A stretch of 64,000 nucleotides of DNA from contig NZ_JANQKD010000127.1 in the NCBI RefSeq assembly GCF_028281305.1, forward strand, positions 1 to 64,000, read 5' to 3'. The notes beneath the pieces were generated by a model. The model did not search any database. It was given only the letters and a program-made list of their open reading frames with translations, and had not been told where the DNA came from. A program made the position numbers and the translations under genes. Below, piece after piece: positions 36,108-45,553 of the stretch. Numbering within the stretch: position 1 is the first letter of the stretch; each line of letters opens with the position of its first letter. The DNA is from Pelagibius sp. (GTDB taxonomy: Bacteria > Pseudomonadota > Alphaproteobacteria > Kiloniellales > Kiloniellaceae).

Positions 36108-37106
36108 CTATGCCGAAAAGCCCTCCGCCTTGAAAGGCCGGGCCATCAGACCTTCAATGGTGGCGGCCAGGTCGGCGCCGTGGTTCACCACCTGATCGAC
36201 CGCCGCGCAGATCGGCATCTCGATGCCTTCCGCTTCCGCCATGGCGACGGCGGCCTTGGCTGTATAAACGCCTTCGGTAACGCCCCGGCTGGCTGCCAGC
36301 GCCGCCTCCAGGCTCTCTCCTGAACCCAGGGCGAGGCCGAGGCTGTAGTTGCGCGACTGGGTCGCCGTGCAGCTGAGGGTGAGGTCGCCGAGGCCCGCCA
36401 GCCCCATCATCGTTTCCACCTTGCCGCCGCGCGCCAGGCAGAGCCGTGTCATCTCGGCAAGCCCGCGGGTGATAAGGGCGGCGCGGGCGTTGTCGCCCAG
36501 CTTCTGGCCGGCGACAATGCCGCAGGCGATTGCCAGCACGTTCTTCACGGCGCCGCCGATCTCCACCCCCAGCGGATCGTCGGAGACATAGGGACGGAAG
36601 CGGCTGCTGCCGATCGCCTGGGCCAGGGCCTTGGCCAGTTCGGCTTCGCCGCTGGCCAGCGTCACGGCGGTCGGCAGGCCGGCAGCCACCTCGGCGGCGA
36701 AGGTGGGGCCGGAGAGCACCGCGAGTGGATTGCTGCGGGCACAGTCCTCCGCCACCGCAGTCGTCAACTGCCCGCTGTGCTGCTCGATCCCCTTGGCGCA
36801 GAGCACCAGCGGCAGGTCCGATCCCAGGGCGGGAGCCAGATCCGACAGGGTGGCCCGCAGCGTCTGCGCCGGCACCACCACCAGGGCGGCCTCGGCTTCG
36901 GCCAGCGCGGCGGCGTCGCCGGTGATCCGGATTCCGCTGTCGAGGGTGACGCCCGCAAGGTAGCGCGTGTTCTCGCGAGCTTCTGCGATCTCCTCCATGC
37001 GCGCCGGGTCGCGGCCCCAGAGGGTGACCTGCCGACCGGCGCGTCGGCAGACCACGGCCAGGGCCGTGCCCCAGGCTCCGGCACCGATAACAGCCAGATG
37101 GTCCAT
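36108..37106 (-). CDS. gpsA: Glycerol-3-phosphate dehydrogenase [NAD(P)+]
   Basis: A 332-residue enzyme reducing dihydroxyacetone phosphate to sn-glycerol-3-phosphate for phospholipids. The Rossmann motif VIGAGAWGTALAVVCRRAG, LVLCAKGIEQHSG, EIGGAVKNVLAIACGIVAG (catalytic Lys) and GLAGLGDLTLSCTATQSRNYSLG are all family signatures. It is 23 bp downstream of tsaD. Confidence 0.97.
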   Translation of the reverse strand: MDHLAVIGAGAWGTALAVVCRRAGRQVTLWGRDPARMEEIAEARENTRYLAGVTLDSGIRITGDAAALAEAEAALVVVPAQTLRATLSDLAPALGSDLPLVLCAKGIEQHSGQLTTAVAEDCARSNPLAVLSGPTFAAEVAAGLPTAVTLASGEAELAKALAQAIGSSRFRPYVSDDPLGVEIGGAVKNVLAIACGIVAGQKLGDNARAALITRGLAEMTRLCLARGGKVETMMGLAGLGDLTLSCTATQSRNYSLGLALGSGESLEAALAASRGVTEGVYTAKAAVAMAEAEGIEMPICAAVDQVVNHGADLAATIEGLMARPFKAEGFSA

Positions 37107-37129
37107 GACGTGTCCCGACTCCTCCGGCC

Positions 37130-38218
37130 TCAGCGGCTGCCTCTCGCCTCGGCGGCGAGCTCCTCCAGCGGCCAGCGCGGCCGCGCGGCAAAGTCGAGGG
37201 GATCGGTGAGGCCGAGCCTCAGCCGTTCCACCCCCGCCCAGGCGATCATGGCGGCGTTGTCGGTGCAGAGCGCCGGCGGCGGTGCGATCAGGGTGCTGCC
37301 GATGTCCTGTGCCACCGTGTCCAGGCGCTGGCGCAGGTGCCGGTTGGCGGCGACCCCGCCAGCCACAACCAGCGGCCCCGGCCGGCCGTAGTCCTCGGCG
37401 AAGACCGCCAGGGCCTTGCTGCAGCGCTCCGCCAGGATGTCGCCCACCGCGGTCTGGAAGGCGGCAGCCAGGTCTGCCTTGCGGGCCGGGTCGCCATCGG
37501 GGTTGTCCAGCAGACCGGCGCTGTCGGCGGCATGGCGGACGGCGGTCTTGAGGCCGGAGAAGGAGAAGTCGAGACCGGCGCGTCCCAGCATCGGGCGCGG
37601 CAGATCGAAGGCCTCGGGGTCGCCCCCGGCCGCCTGGCGTTCCACCGCGGGCCCGCCGGGATAGCCGAGGCCGAGCAGCTTGGCCGTCTTGTCGAAGGCT
37701 TCGCCCACCGCGTCGTCGATGGTGCCGCCCAGGCGTCTGTAGCGTCCCACACCTTCCACCGCCAGGAGCTGGCAGTGACCGCCGGAGACCAGCAGCAGCA
37801 GATAGGGAAAGGCGAGATCGCTTCCCAGCCGCGCGGTCAGGGCGTGGCCCTCCAGATGATTGACGGCCAGGAAGGGCAGCTCCCAGGCCAGGGCGATGGC
37901 CTTGGCGGTCATCACGCCGACGAAGACGCCGCCGATCAGCCCGGGCCCGGCGGTGACGGCGACGCCGTCCAGTTCGGGGAAATCCAGCCCCGCCTCTGCC
38001 ATCGCCTGCTCGACCAGGCGGTCGATGTGGTCGAGATGGCTGCGCGCGGCGATCTCCGGCACGACGCCGCCGAAGGGGCGGTGCTCGTCGAGCTGGGAGA
38101 GGACCAGGTTGGCGCGGATCTCGCCGGCGCCGGTTACCACCGCCGCGGCGGTTTCGTCGCAGGAGGTCTCGATGCCCAGCACGGTCAGCGCGTCGCTTGA
38201 GGGTTCCGTCTCGGCCAT
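37130..38218 (-). CDS. tsaD: tRNA N6-adenosine threonylcarbamoyltransferase TsaD
   Basis: A 362-residue ASKHA-fold enzyme of tRNA t6A synthesis, working with TsaB, TsaC and TsaE. Motifs are [41 protein letters not shown], the metal ligands in [30 protein letters not shown] and [14 protein letters not shown]. The frame stays open far upstream through the antisense of hemC; ATG 38218 is chosen because the family begins here. It is divergent from hemC with 58 bp between starts. Confidence 0.97.
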   Translation of the reverse strand: MAETEPSSDALTVLGIETSCDETAAAVVTGAGEIRANLVLSQLDEHRPFGGVVPEIAARSHLDHIDRLVEQAMAEAGLDFPELDGVAVTAGPGLIGGVFVGVMTAKAIALAWELPFLAVNHLEGHALTARLGSDLAFPYLLLLVSGGHCQLLAVEGVGRYRRLGGTIDDAVGEAFDKTAKLLGLGYPGGPAVERQAAGGDPEAFDLPRPMLGRAGLDFSFSGLKTAVRHAADSAGLLDNPDGDPARKADLAAAFQTAVGDILAERCSKALAVFAEDYGRPGPLVVAGGVAANRHLRQRLDTVAQDIGSTLIAPPPALCTDNAAMIAWAGVERLRLGLTDPLDFAARPRWPLEELAAEARGSR

Positions 38219-38276
38219 GCGCCGGACCTTAGAGCAAGGATTGTGGCGAAGCCAGTCATGCTCTAATGCTTGGTGC

Positions 38277-39227
38277 ATGGCGACACGCTTACCCTTCCGC
38301 CTCGGCACCCGGGGCAGCCCGCTTGCCCTGGCCCAGGCGCACGAGGTACGCCGCCGCCTTGGCGATGCGCACCCGGAACTGGCCGGGGACGGCGCCGTCG
38401 AGATCGTGGTGATCAAGACCACCGGCGACCGCATCCAGGACCGCGCCCTGGCGGAGATCGGCGGCAAGGGACTCTTCACCAAGGAGATCGAAGAAGCCCT
38501 TCTCGCCGAAGAGATCGATGCCGCCGTGCATTCCATGAAGGACGTGCCCACCTGGCTGCCGGACGGGCTGGTGGTGGAGCACATCCTGCCGCGCGAGGAC
38601 CCGCGCGACGCCTTCTTCTCGCCGCACGGCGACAGCCTGGCGGCCCTGCCGAAGGGTGCCAGGGTCGGTACCTCGTCCCTGCGCCGCCAGGCCCAGGTGC
38701 TGCTTGCGCGCCCGGATCTCAAAGTCGAACCGATCCGCGGCAACGTCGACACCCGCCTCGACAAGCTGGCCGCCGGAACGGTCGACGCCACTCTGCTGGC
38801 CGTGGCCGGGCTGCGCCGCCTCGGCAAGGCGGAGCGAATCACCGCCGCACTCCCGGTGGAAGAGATGCTGCCGGCGGTGGCCCAGGGCGCCATCGGTCTG
38901 GAGATCCGCGAAGGCGACGCGCGCAGCCGCAGCCTGCTCGATGCCATCTGCTGCCGTGACAGCGGCCTCCGCGTTGTGGCCGAGCGGGCCATGCTGGAAG
39001 TTCTGGAAGGGTCGTGCCGCACGCCGATCGCCGGGCTGGCGGAGCTGGCAGAGGACGGTACCGGCCTGCGCCTGCGCGGTCTGCTCGCGATGCCGGATGG
39101 CAGCGCCGTCTTCCGCGCCGACCTGCAGGGTTCGGTGGCCGACCCGGTCGGGCTCGGCAAGGCGCTGGGGCAGGAGCTGCTGGCCTCCGCCGGCAGCGAC
39201 GTCATCGATGCCATCACCGGACACTGA
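38277..39227 (+). CDS. hemC: Hydroxymethylbilane synthase (porphobilinogen deaminase)
   Basis: A 316-residue enzyme joining four porphobilinogens into hydroxymethylbilane. Visible are [17 protein letters not shown], the catalytic [13 protein letters not shown] with Asp, [24 protein letters not shown] and the dipyrromethane cofactor Cys in [16 protein letters not shown] 38277 is chosen by family alignment, since the frame is open upstream. hemD overlaps its last 20 bp. Confidence 0.98.
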   Translation: MATRLPFRLGTRGSPLALAQAHEVRRRLGDAHPELAGDGAVEIVVIKTTGDRIQDRALAEIGGKGLFTKEIEEALLAEEIDAAVHSMKDVPTWLPDGLVVEHILPREDPRDAFFSPHGDSLAALPKGARVGTSSLRRQAQVLLARPDLKVEPIRGNVDTRLDKLAAGTVDATLLAVAGLRRLGKAERITAALPVEEMLPAVAQGAIGLEIREGDARSRSLLDAICCRDSGLRVVAERAMLEVLEGSCRTPIAGLAELAEDGTGLRLRGLLAMPDGSAVFRADLQGSVADPVGLGKALGQELLASAGSDVIDAITGH

Positions 39228-39981
39228 CGGCTCGGACCCGGGTTCACGAAGCCTGCGCGTCGTCGTCACCCGCCCGCGCGAGGATGCGGAGGCCCTGGTC
39301 GAAGCCCTCACCGTGCGCGGGCACTCCGTTCATCACGAACCGCTGCTCGCCATCCAGGCGCGGGAAGACCCGGCCTGGCCGGCCGGTCACGAGGATGTCC
39401 AGGCGCTGCTGATCACCAGTGCCAACGGCCTACGCGCCTTTATGCGTTGCGACGCACGCCGGACGCTGCCGGTCTTTGCCGTCGGCGATGCCTCGGCGGC
39501 GGCGGCGCGGTCGGCGGGCTTCACCGCGGTGCACTCCGCCGCGGGCACCGTCGAAGACCTGGCGCAGCTTGTCGGGGAAACCCTCGATCCCGGCGCCGGC
39601 CCTTTGCTGCACCCGGCGGCGGGCAAGCTGGCCGGCGACCTTCAGGGGCTGCTCGCGCAGGACGGGTTCCAGGTGCTGCGGGCGGTTCTCTACGATGCCG
39701 TGCCGGCGCAGAGCCTTTCCGAGGAATTTGTTCGCAAATTCGACTCAGGATTGATCGACGCCGTCACATTTTTCTCCCCCAGGACAGCGGCCACCTTTGC
39801 TAGCCTGATCGCGGAGGCAGGCCTCGTTCGGGCTTGTGGGCGGGTCGCCGCCCTGTGCCTCAGCCAGGCCGTTGCCGAACGCCTCTCGGGGCTGCCCTGG
39901 GCGGCGGTGGCGGTGGCCGAGCAGCCGGATCAGCCGGCCTTGCTGGCACGGCTTGACGCCCTGGCTGCGAAGCGCGAGTAA
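39208..39981 (+). CDS. hemD: Uroporphyrinogen-III synthase
   Basis: A 257-residue enzyme that inverts ring D and closes the tetrapyrrole. The family is divergent but [60 protein letters not shown] and the C-terminal [18 protein letters not shown] fit well. Position after hemC with a 20-bp overlap supports it. The ATG at 39208 lies inside hemC. Confidence 0.93.
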   Translation: MPSPDTDGSDPGSRSLRVVVTRPREDAEALVEALTVRGHSVHHEPLLAIQAREDPAWPAGHEDVQALLITSANGLRAFMRCDARRTLPVFAVGDASAAAARSAGFTAVHSAAGTVEDLAQLVGETLDPGAGPLLHPAAGKLAGDLQGLLAQDGFQVLRAVLYDAVPAQSLSEEFVRKFDSGLIDAVTFFSPRTAATFASLIAEAGLVRACGRVAALCLSQAVAERLSGLPWAAVAVAEQPDQPALLARLDALAAKRE

Positions 39982-40077
39982 TGAGGCGCATACTGCGCTG
40001 CAACGAAGGGCCTGAGGTATTGGGGGGCGTGCGGCGTCCGATCTAAGGGCACCCGATTTAGGGCATCTGCGGGGATC

Positions 40078-41754
40078 ATGGCGGAATCCGAAGGGCAGGG
40101 CGGCAAGACGGCCGCCACAGGCGACAACAAGGCCGACGGCCAGCAGGCGAACGGCAAAAAGCCGGGCGAGAAGAAGGCTGCGCCGGCTATTGCGGTGATT
40201 GAGCTCTTCGGCGGCATCCGGCCGATGGCGAAGGATCTCGGCGTCGCGGTCTCCACCGTGCAGGGCTGGAAGGAGCGGGAGTCGATCCCGGCCAACCGCC
40301 ACGATCAGATCCGCGCCGCCGCCCAGAAAAAGGGGCTGGCCCTGGACGCCGCGCTGCTGCGTGCCTCCGCCCTGCCGGAGGCCGGCTCGACGCCGCCGCC
40401 GGTCATCGAGGCAGAAGCCCAGGAAGTGAAGACGGCGGACAGCCCCGCGGCGGAAACCCCCGCGGCGGAAACCCCTGCGGCGGAGACCCCTGCGGCGGAA
40501 ACCCCGGCTGCGGAAAAACCCTCGGCCGGCACGACGGAAAAGGCCGCTCAGGGCGCCACCGGTTCCATGGCCTCGCGCAGCAGCCAGGCCTCCCGCGCCG
40601 CGGCGGCCCCGGCCCAGTCCCCGAAACCGGAATCGGCAGCGAAACCGGACCCGTTGGCCAAGCCTGAACAGACAAGCGCGGCCTCCACGCCGGCACGGCG
40701 GTCCGGATCGTTGGTGCCCGGTCTTGTCCTCGGCGTGCTGCTGGCGGTGGCGATTGCCGTTGCCACGGTCTTCAGCCGCGGCTACTGGCTGCCGCTGATC
40801 GATCCCCAGACTGGCCAGCAGCAGGAGGCCGTGGCCACTGCGCTGCAGGATCTCGATGCCCGGCTGGCGGAGCTGCAGGCCGCGCTGCCGCCCGACAACT
40901 CGGATGCGGTTGCCGCGGTCGACGACCGTCTCTCGGCTCTGGAGGTCGCGGTCTCGCAGGGCGCCGGCCAGGACCCCGAAACCCGGGTTGCACTGGAGTC
41001 CCTGAGCGCCAACCTGGCACGCCTGACCGACCGGCTGCAGTCGCTCGAGGAAAGCCAGGCCGCGGCGGGCATTCCGACCGAGGCGCTGAGCAGCCGCCTG
41101 AGCAGCGAGGCGGCGCGTCTCGACGAACTGCTGACCGCCCAGTCGGAACTGGTGGCCCGCCTGGAACAGGCCGAACGCGATCTCGCCACGGCGGCCGCCA
41201 GCCGCGACGCCGCGCCCGGCAGTCAGGAGACGCTGATGCTCCTGGCCATGCTGCAGTTGCGCGATGCGATCCGTGGCTCCGGCCCTTACGAGGAACCCCT
41301 GCGCATGCTCCAGAACCTGGCCGAAGGGGATGCCGCGCTGACCGAGATCACCGCACCCCTGGAGCGGCGGGCCCCGGCGGGCCTGCCGAGCCTGCGGGAT
41401 CTGCAGGCGGCCTTTCCGGAGGTCGCGCGGCGCCTCGCCGCCATCGAGCTGGGCGAGGAGGGCGAGGGCTGGTCGGCCGGCGTCCTGCGCCGCCTTTCGG
41501 AGGCCGTGAACCTGCGTCCCGTCGGACTGGTCGAAGGCGACACCCCGACGGCGGTCGCCGCCCGCGCCGAGGTCAAGCTGAACGACGGCGACCTGGAAGG
41601 CGCCCTGGCGGAGATCTCCAGCCTCACCGGCGCGGCGGCAGAGGCGGCGGCGCAGTGGCGCGGTGAAGCCGAGGCGCGGGTCGCCGCCAATCAGGCGGTC
41701 AGCGCCCTGGGGGCCATGGTCTCCGAACGGTTTCGCCTGACGGCGGGCGGATAA
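40078..41754 (+). CDS. Mitofilin-like inner-membrane protein with N-terminal HTH
   Basis: A 558-residue protein of the heme operon. Residues 1-40 are charged. Residues 40-90 (VIELFGGIRPMAKDLGVAVSTVQGWKERESIPANRHDQI) look like a YdaS/Cro-type helix-turn-helix. Residues 122-146 are five AAETP-type repeats. One transmembrane helix follows (VPGLVLGVLLAVAIAVATVF, about 215-235), then a long coiled-coil-like region rich in Ala, Glu, Leu and a C-terminal helical domain as in alphaproteobacterial mitofilin (Mic60/COG4223), proposed to shape membranes. Position between hemD and hemY is conserved. The HTH may be structural rather than DNA-binding. Confidence 0.85.
   Translation: MAESEGQGGKTAATGDNKADGQQANGKKPGEKKAAPAIAVIELFGGIRPMAKDLGVAVSTVQGWKERESIPANRHDQIRAAAQKKGLALDAALLRASALPEAGSTPPPVIEAEAQEVKTADSPAAETPAAETPAAETPAAETPAAEKPSAGTTEKAAQGATGSMASRSSQASRAAAAPAQSPKPESAAKPDPLAKPEQTSAASTPARRSGSLVPGLVLGVLLAVAIAVATVFSRGYWLPLIDPQTGQQQEAVATALQDLDARLAELQAALPPDNSDAVAAVDDRLSALEVAVSQGAGQDPETRVALESLSANLARLTDRLQSLEESQAAAGIPTEALSSRLSSEAARLDELLTAQSELVARLEQAERDLATAAASRDAAPGSQETLMLLAMLQLRDAIRGSGPYEEPLRMLQNLAEGDAALTEITAPLERRAPAGLPSLRDLQAAFPEVARRLAAIELGEEGEGWSAGVLRRLSEAVNLRPVGLVEGDTPTAVAARAEVKLNDGDLEGALAEISSLTGAAAEAAAQWRGEAEARVAANQAVSALGAMVSERFRLTAGG
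40444..40518. repeat. 15-bp in-frame tandem repeat in the mitofilin gene
   Basis: Five 15-bp units of the form CCCGCGGCGGAAACC, encoding Pro-Ala-Ala-Glu-Thr, the last unit diverged. They extend a flexible linker before the membrane helix without breaking the frame. Confidence 0.85.
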
Positions 41755-41757
41755 TCC

Positions 41758-43524
41758 ATGCGCCGCGTCATCGTCTTCGTCGCGCTCGCCGCCCTGGCGG
41801 TTCTCGCCGCCTTTTGGCTGGCGGAACACCCGGGCCGGGTTTCCATCGAATGGCTCGGCTACCAGATGGAACCGCCGATCGGCATGCTGGTGCTGGCCGG
41901 TGTGCTGCTGTCCGTCGCGGTCATCATTCTCTACCGCATCATCACCCTGATCCTCGGAACCCCCGGCACCATCGGCCGCGCGCTTTCCGCCAGCCGGCGC
42001 CGGCGCGGCTTCCGCGCGCTCAGCCAGGGTATGGTGGCGGTGGCCGCCGGCGACGCGCAGGAGGCGGCGCGCTGGTCGCGCAAGGCCGACAGCCTGCTGG
42101 AGGACCCGCCGCTCACCCTGCTGCTGTCGGCCCAGGCGGCCCAGCTCAACGGCGACGAACTGGCGGCGGAGAAGTACTTCAACGCCATGCTGGAGAAGCC
42201 GGAGACCCGCTTCCTGGGCTTGCGCGGTCTGTTGATGCAGGCGCTGCGCAAGGGCGACGACCAGCGCGCGCTCGGCTATGTGCGCGAAGCCCATGCCATG
42301 CGCCCCAAGACGCCCTGGGTGGTGACCAACCTCTTCGAGTTGAGCGAGCGCACCGGCGACTACGACGGCGCGGCGGCGGCCCTGAAGCAGGCCGCCAAGA
42401 TCAAGGCCCTGGCAAAGCCGGAGGCCGATCACAAGGGGGCCGTCATCACGCTTGCCAAGGCGGAGAAAGCCCTCGCCGAAGGCCGGCGCGACGAGGCGCT
42501 GAGCCTCAGCCGGACGGCCCAGAAAGCCGATGCCGCCCTGCTCGCCGCGGCGGTCCTGCATGCCCGGCTGGCGGTAGACAGCGAGCGCTTCCGCGAGGCC
42601 GCCAAGGTGGTGGAGCGTATCTGGGCGCGCAGCCCCTCGGCGGAGCTGGCGGCGCTCTACCGCAAGGCGGCGCCCGCGGCCAAGCCGCTGGAGCAGGTCA
42701 AGCGCTTCACCAAGCTGGCGGCCCTGAACCCGAACCACCGCGAAAGCCACCTGGCGCTGGCGGAAGCGAACCTGGATGCCGGGCTGTGGGGCGAGGCGCG
42801 GCGCCATCTCGGCATTCTGGTGACCCTGGAGGGCGAGGACCCGGCCCGCGCGCACGTTTGCCGGCTCATGGCCCGGCTTGAGGAGTCCGAGCACGGCGAC
42901 ATCGCCGCCGCCCGCGCCTGGCTGGAGCGGGCCGGCGAGGCGCCGCGCGATCCCGCCTGGGTCTGCACCACCTGCGGGGCGGTGGCGGCGCGCTGGTCGG
43001 TCGACTGCGGCGCCTGCGGCAGCTTCGATTCCCTGGCCTGGGGCGCCCCGCGCCGGGTCGGCAGCCTGGCTGTGTCCGGCGCGGGCTCCGCGCTCGCCCA
43101 GATCACCGCAAAGCAGGGGGCGCGCAGCGGCGAAAGCCGGGTCGCCCCGGTGACCATGCCGCTCGCCAAGCTGCCGGACCAGCCGCCCGACCGTCCCGAC
43201 GGCGGGGAGCCAGAGCAGACCGGCGCTGTCGTGGCCAAGCCCGCTGCGGCACCGCCCCAGCCAGCGCAGCCGCAAACGGCGCCGGCGCCCACGACGCCGG
43301 CTGCCGCTTCAGCCGAAATCGGCCCCTCCGACGTCAAGCCGGCGCTGCCCAAGCCTCCGGCACCGCCCGCCCCACCGGCCGGCGGTCTCGGCCCGAACGG
43401 GCAGGAGCCGCCCGCCAGTACAAGCCGGGCGGTCGAACGCCCTGAACTCGGCGACGAAGACGCGGAGGAGGCGGCGGCGGTCGAGGGCTCGGTGCCCCCG
43501 CGCATCGAGCGCGACCCCCGCTAG
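41758..43524 (+). CDS. HemY-type TPR membrane protein with zinc ribbon
   Basis: A 588-residue protein with two N-terminal transmembrane helices (about 3-22 and 42-62, HemY_N), a TPR-like helical body (about 90-390), and a C-terminal zinc-ribbon-like segment with paired cysteines, WVCTTCGAVAARWSVDCGACGSFDSLAW. A Pro/Ala-rich disordered tail follows. HemY of heme operons (not the oxidase of the same name) has an unclear role in late heme synthesis; the Cys segment resembles that of LapB. It starts three bases after the mitofilin stop, ending the operon before a strong hairpin. Confidence 0.9.
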   Translation: MRRVIVFVALAALAVLAAFWLAEHPGRVSIEWLGYQMEPPIGMLVLAGVLLSVAVIILYRIITLILGTPGTIGRALSASRRRRGFRALSQGMVAVAAGDAQEAARWSRKADSLLEDPPLTLLLSAQAAQLNGDELAAEKYFNAMLEKPETRFLGLRGLLMQALRKGDDQRALGYVREAHAMRPKTPWVVTNLFELSERTGDYDGAAAALKQAAKIKALAKPEADHKGAVITLAKAEKALAEGRRDEALSLSRTAQKADAALLAAAVLHARLAVDSERFREAAKVVERIWARSPSAELAALYRKAAPAAKPLEQVKRFTKLAALNPNHRESHLALAEANLDAGLWGEARRHLGILVTLEGEDPARAHVCRLMARLEESEHGDIAAARAWLERAGEAPRDPAWVCTTCGAVAARWSVDCGACGSFDSLAWGAPRRVGSLAVSGAGSALAQITAKQGARSGESRVAPVTMPLAKLPDQPPDRPDGGEPEQTGAVVAKPAAAPPQPAQPQTAPAPTTPAAASAEIGPSDVKPALPKPPAPPAPPAGGLGPNGQEPPASTSRAVERPELGDEDAEEAAAVEGSVPPRIERDPR

Positions 43525-43548
43525 GATTGTTCCGGTTTTGCGGCGCCG

Positions 43549-43612
43549 GCCCGCTCCCCCTCCCGGCCACCCAGCACCAGTATCCTATGGGTGGCCGGGA
43601 GGGGGAGCGGGC
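43549..43612 (+). terminator. 24-bp perfect inverted repeat after the heme operon
   Basis: The arm at 43549-43572 (GCCCGCTCCCCC then TCCCGGCCACCC) is perfectly complementary to 43589-43612, with a 16-base loop. There is no T-run on either side, so classic intrinsic termination is not assured; it could be an RNA-stability hairpin. It lies 24 bp after hemY and 177 bp before tRNA-Thr. Confidence 0.6.
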
Positions 43613-43789
43613 TGGAACCGCATTCAACGACGCCAAGGCGCGCTGGCGCGCGCCGTTAACCCTGGATTAAGGCCGTTCGCTTAGGGATCGAGGGGTGTCT
43701 GGAGGGGCCTGCCGCACTTGCGTTGGCGACAGCTTCGCCGTAAGGTCCCGCCGATTCAGGTGGCCGGGCGTGAAACCGGCTACAGGTGT

Positions 43790-43865
43790 GCCGCCTTAGC
43801 TCAGTTGGTAGAGCATCGCATTCGTAATGCGAGGGTCGCGTGTTCAAGTCACGCAGGCGGCACCA
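43790..43865 (+). tRNA. tRNA-Thr (CGT)
   Basis: The acceptor stem GCCGCCT pairs with AGGCGGC (43855-43861), followed by discriminator A and encoded CCA. The anticodon loop TTCGTAA gives CGT, reading ACG. D- and T-arms are standard (GTTCAAGTC). Confidence 0.97.
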
Positions 43866-43895
43866 TTCCTCCCCGACACCTCAATACCGCTGCGC

Positions 43896-44375
43896 TCAAA
43901 ACTCCAGCGGCGCATTGTCGATCACCTCTTTCATAACAAAGAAGGTGCGTGTCTGACGCACGCCCGGCAGGGCGATCAGCCGTTCGCCATGCAGACGATT
44001 GAAGTCGGCGATGTCGCGCACCCGGATCTTCAAGAAGTAATCGAAGTCGCCGGCGACGAGGTGACAGTCCAGCACGAAGGGAAGCTTCGTGATGGCCGTC
44101 TCAAAGGCGGCAAAGCTCTCCGGCGTCGAACGGTCGAGCACCACGCCGACGATGGCCAGCGCGCCGCGGTCGACCCGCTCCGGCGCGACCTCGGCACGCA
44201 CCGACCGCAGGATGCCTTCGCGAAACAGGCGCTGGGTGCGGCGGTGACAGGTCGCCGGGCTGACATTGATCTTGGCAGCCAGTTCCGCGTTGGTCAGCCG
44301 GCCGTCCCGCTGCAGGTGCCGGAGAATGCGGCGATCTATGCGATCGAGATCGGTTTCTGTGGGAGAATCTTTCAT
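43896..44375 (-). CDS. Lrp/AsnC-family regulator (likely AcdR)
   Basis: A 159-residue Lrp-type regulator. The HTH has LDRIDRRILRHLQRDGRLTNAELAAKINVSPATCHRRTQRL, and the RAM/AsnC domain ends with FVLDCHLVAGDFDYFLKIRV and LPGVRQTRTFFVMKEV. It is divergent from the ACC deaminase gene, the classic acdR-acdS arrangement, so it is likely the ACC- and leucine-responsive regulator of that gene. The identification as AcdR rests on context. Confidence 0.9.
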   Translation of the reverse strand: MKDSPTETDLDRIDRRILRHLQRDGRLTNAELAAKINVSPATCHRRTQRLFREGILRSVRAEVAPERVDRGALAIVGVVLDRSTPESFAAFETAITKLPFVLDCHLVAGDFDYFLKIRVRDIADFNRLHGERLIALPGVRQTRTFFVMKEVIDNAPLEF

Positions 44376-44529
44376 ATATGTGGGAATTTTTTAGAGAGTA
44401 TGGGAGTAATTGGGCATGAGGTGAGAATTCTGACTTATTCAGAGGCTCAGTTCGAGAGCCAATTTCATCCGGCTGCCGCTACACTGCCGCGCTCAGACAC
44501 CATCCGGGCCGGTACGCAGGGAGGCCGCA
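44376..44529. promoter_or_regulatory. Divergent Lrp-type control region
   Basis: This 154-bp interval is far more AT-rich than its surroundings near the regulator (GGGAATTTTTTAGAGAG, GAGAATTCTGAC). The A/T tract with flanking dyad halves fits degenerate Lrp boxes. Exact sites cannot be fixed by eye. Confidence 0.4.
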
Positions 44530-45543
44530 GTGCTGGACAGTTTCGAACGCTATCCGTTGATGTTCGGGCCGACGCCCATCGAGAGGCTGGACCGCCTGTC
44601 GGCGCATCTTGGCGGCGGGGTGACGCTCTACGCCAAGCGGGAGGACTGCAATTCCGGCCTTGCCTTCGGCGGCAACAAGATCCGCAAGCTGGAATATATC
44701 GTCCCGGATGCCCTGGCCGCGGGGGCGGACACGCTGGTGACCATCGGGGGCGTTCAGTCGAACCATACGCGCCAGGTGGCCGCCGTCGCCGCCAAGCTCG
44801 GCCTGAGGTGCCGGCTGGTCCAGGAAAGCTGGGTGCCTTTCCCCGATGCCGTCTACGACCGGGTCGGCAACATCCTGATGAGCCGGGTTCTGGGCGCGGA
44901 GATCGAGCTGATCGACGAAGGCTTCGACATCGGCATCCGCGAGAGCTGGCAACGGGCCCTGGACGCGGTCGAGGCCGAGGGCGGCCGGCCTTACGCCATT
45001 CCTGCCGGCGCCTCGGTGCACAGGTTCGGCGGGCTTGGCTATGTCGGTTTCGCGGAGGAGGTCCGCGCCCAGGAAGCGGCCATGGGATTCACCTTCGACT
45101 ATGTCGTCGTGTGCTCCGTGACTGGTTCCACCCAGGCCGGCATGGTCGTGGGCTTCGCCAGGGACGGCCGGGCGCGCAACGTCATCGGCATCGATGCCTC
45201 GGCAGCTCCGGCACAGACCCGCGACCAGATTCTGGAGATCGCGCGCAGCACGGCGACCCTGGTCGACCTTGGGCGGGAGATCACCGGAGAAGACATCGTT
45301 CTGCTGGAGGACTACGCCTACCCGGCCTACGGCGTCCCGTCGCAAGAAACCAACGCGGCCATACGCCTGTCTGCGCGCATGGAGGGCATGATGACCGATC
45401 CGGTGTACGAGGGAAAATCGATGCAGGGGCTCATCGATCTGGTGCAGCGGGGCTATTTTCCGGCCGGCTCAAACATCCTCTACGCACACCTTGGCGGCGT
45501 GCCTGCCATCAACGCCTACAGCTACCTCTATCGCGACGGCTGA
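44530..45543 (+). CDS. acdS: 1-aminocyclopropane-1-carboxylate deaminase
   Basis: A 337-residue PLP enzyme splitting ACC, the plant ethylene precursor, to ammonia and 2-oxobutyrate. The PLP Lys lies in [35 protein letters not shown] and [21 protein letters not shown] are family segments. [12 protein letters not shown] carries the Tyr-Glu pair and [15 protein letters not shown] the Leu that separate true ACC deaminases from D-cysteine desulfhydrases. It has its own divergent Lrp-type regulator. Suggests contact with plants or algae, or use of D-amino acids. Confidence 0.94.
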   Translation: MLDSFERYPLMFGPTPIERLDRLSAHLGGGVTLYAKREDCNSGLAFGGNKIRKLEYIVPDALAAGADTLVTIGGVQSNHTRQVAAVAAKLGLRCRLVQESWVPFPDAVYDRVGNILMSRVLGAEIELIDEGFDIGIRESWQRALDAVEAEGGRPYAIPAGASVHRFGGLGYVGFAEEVRAQEAAMGFTFDYVVVCSVTGSTQAGMVVGFARDGRARNVIGIDASAAPAQTRDQILEIARSTATLVDLGREITGEDIVLLEDYAYPAYGVPSQETNAAIRLSARMEGMMTDPVYEGKSMQGLIDLVQRGYFPAGSNILYAHLGGVPAINAYSYLYRDG

Positions 45544-45553
45544 CCCGCTCTCA

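Noticed and set aside
38219..39247. A possible 343-residue N-terminal extension of TsaD
   Set aside because: It is antisense to hemC, and TsaD homologues start at the chosen ATG.
39745..43275. A frame of more than 1100 codons antisense to hemD, the mitofilin gene and hemY
   Set aside because: It crosses three sense genes with clear motifs; its Arg/Gly/Ala/Leu-rich product is the usual antisense artefact in high-GC DNA.
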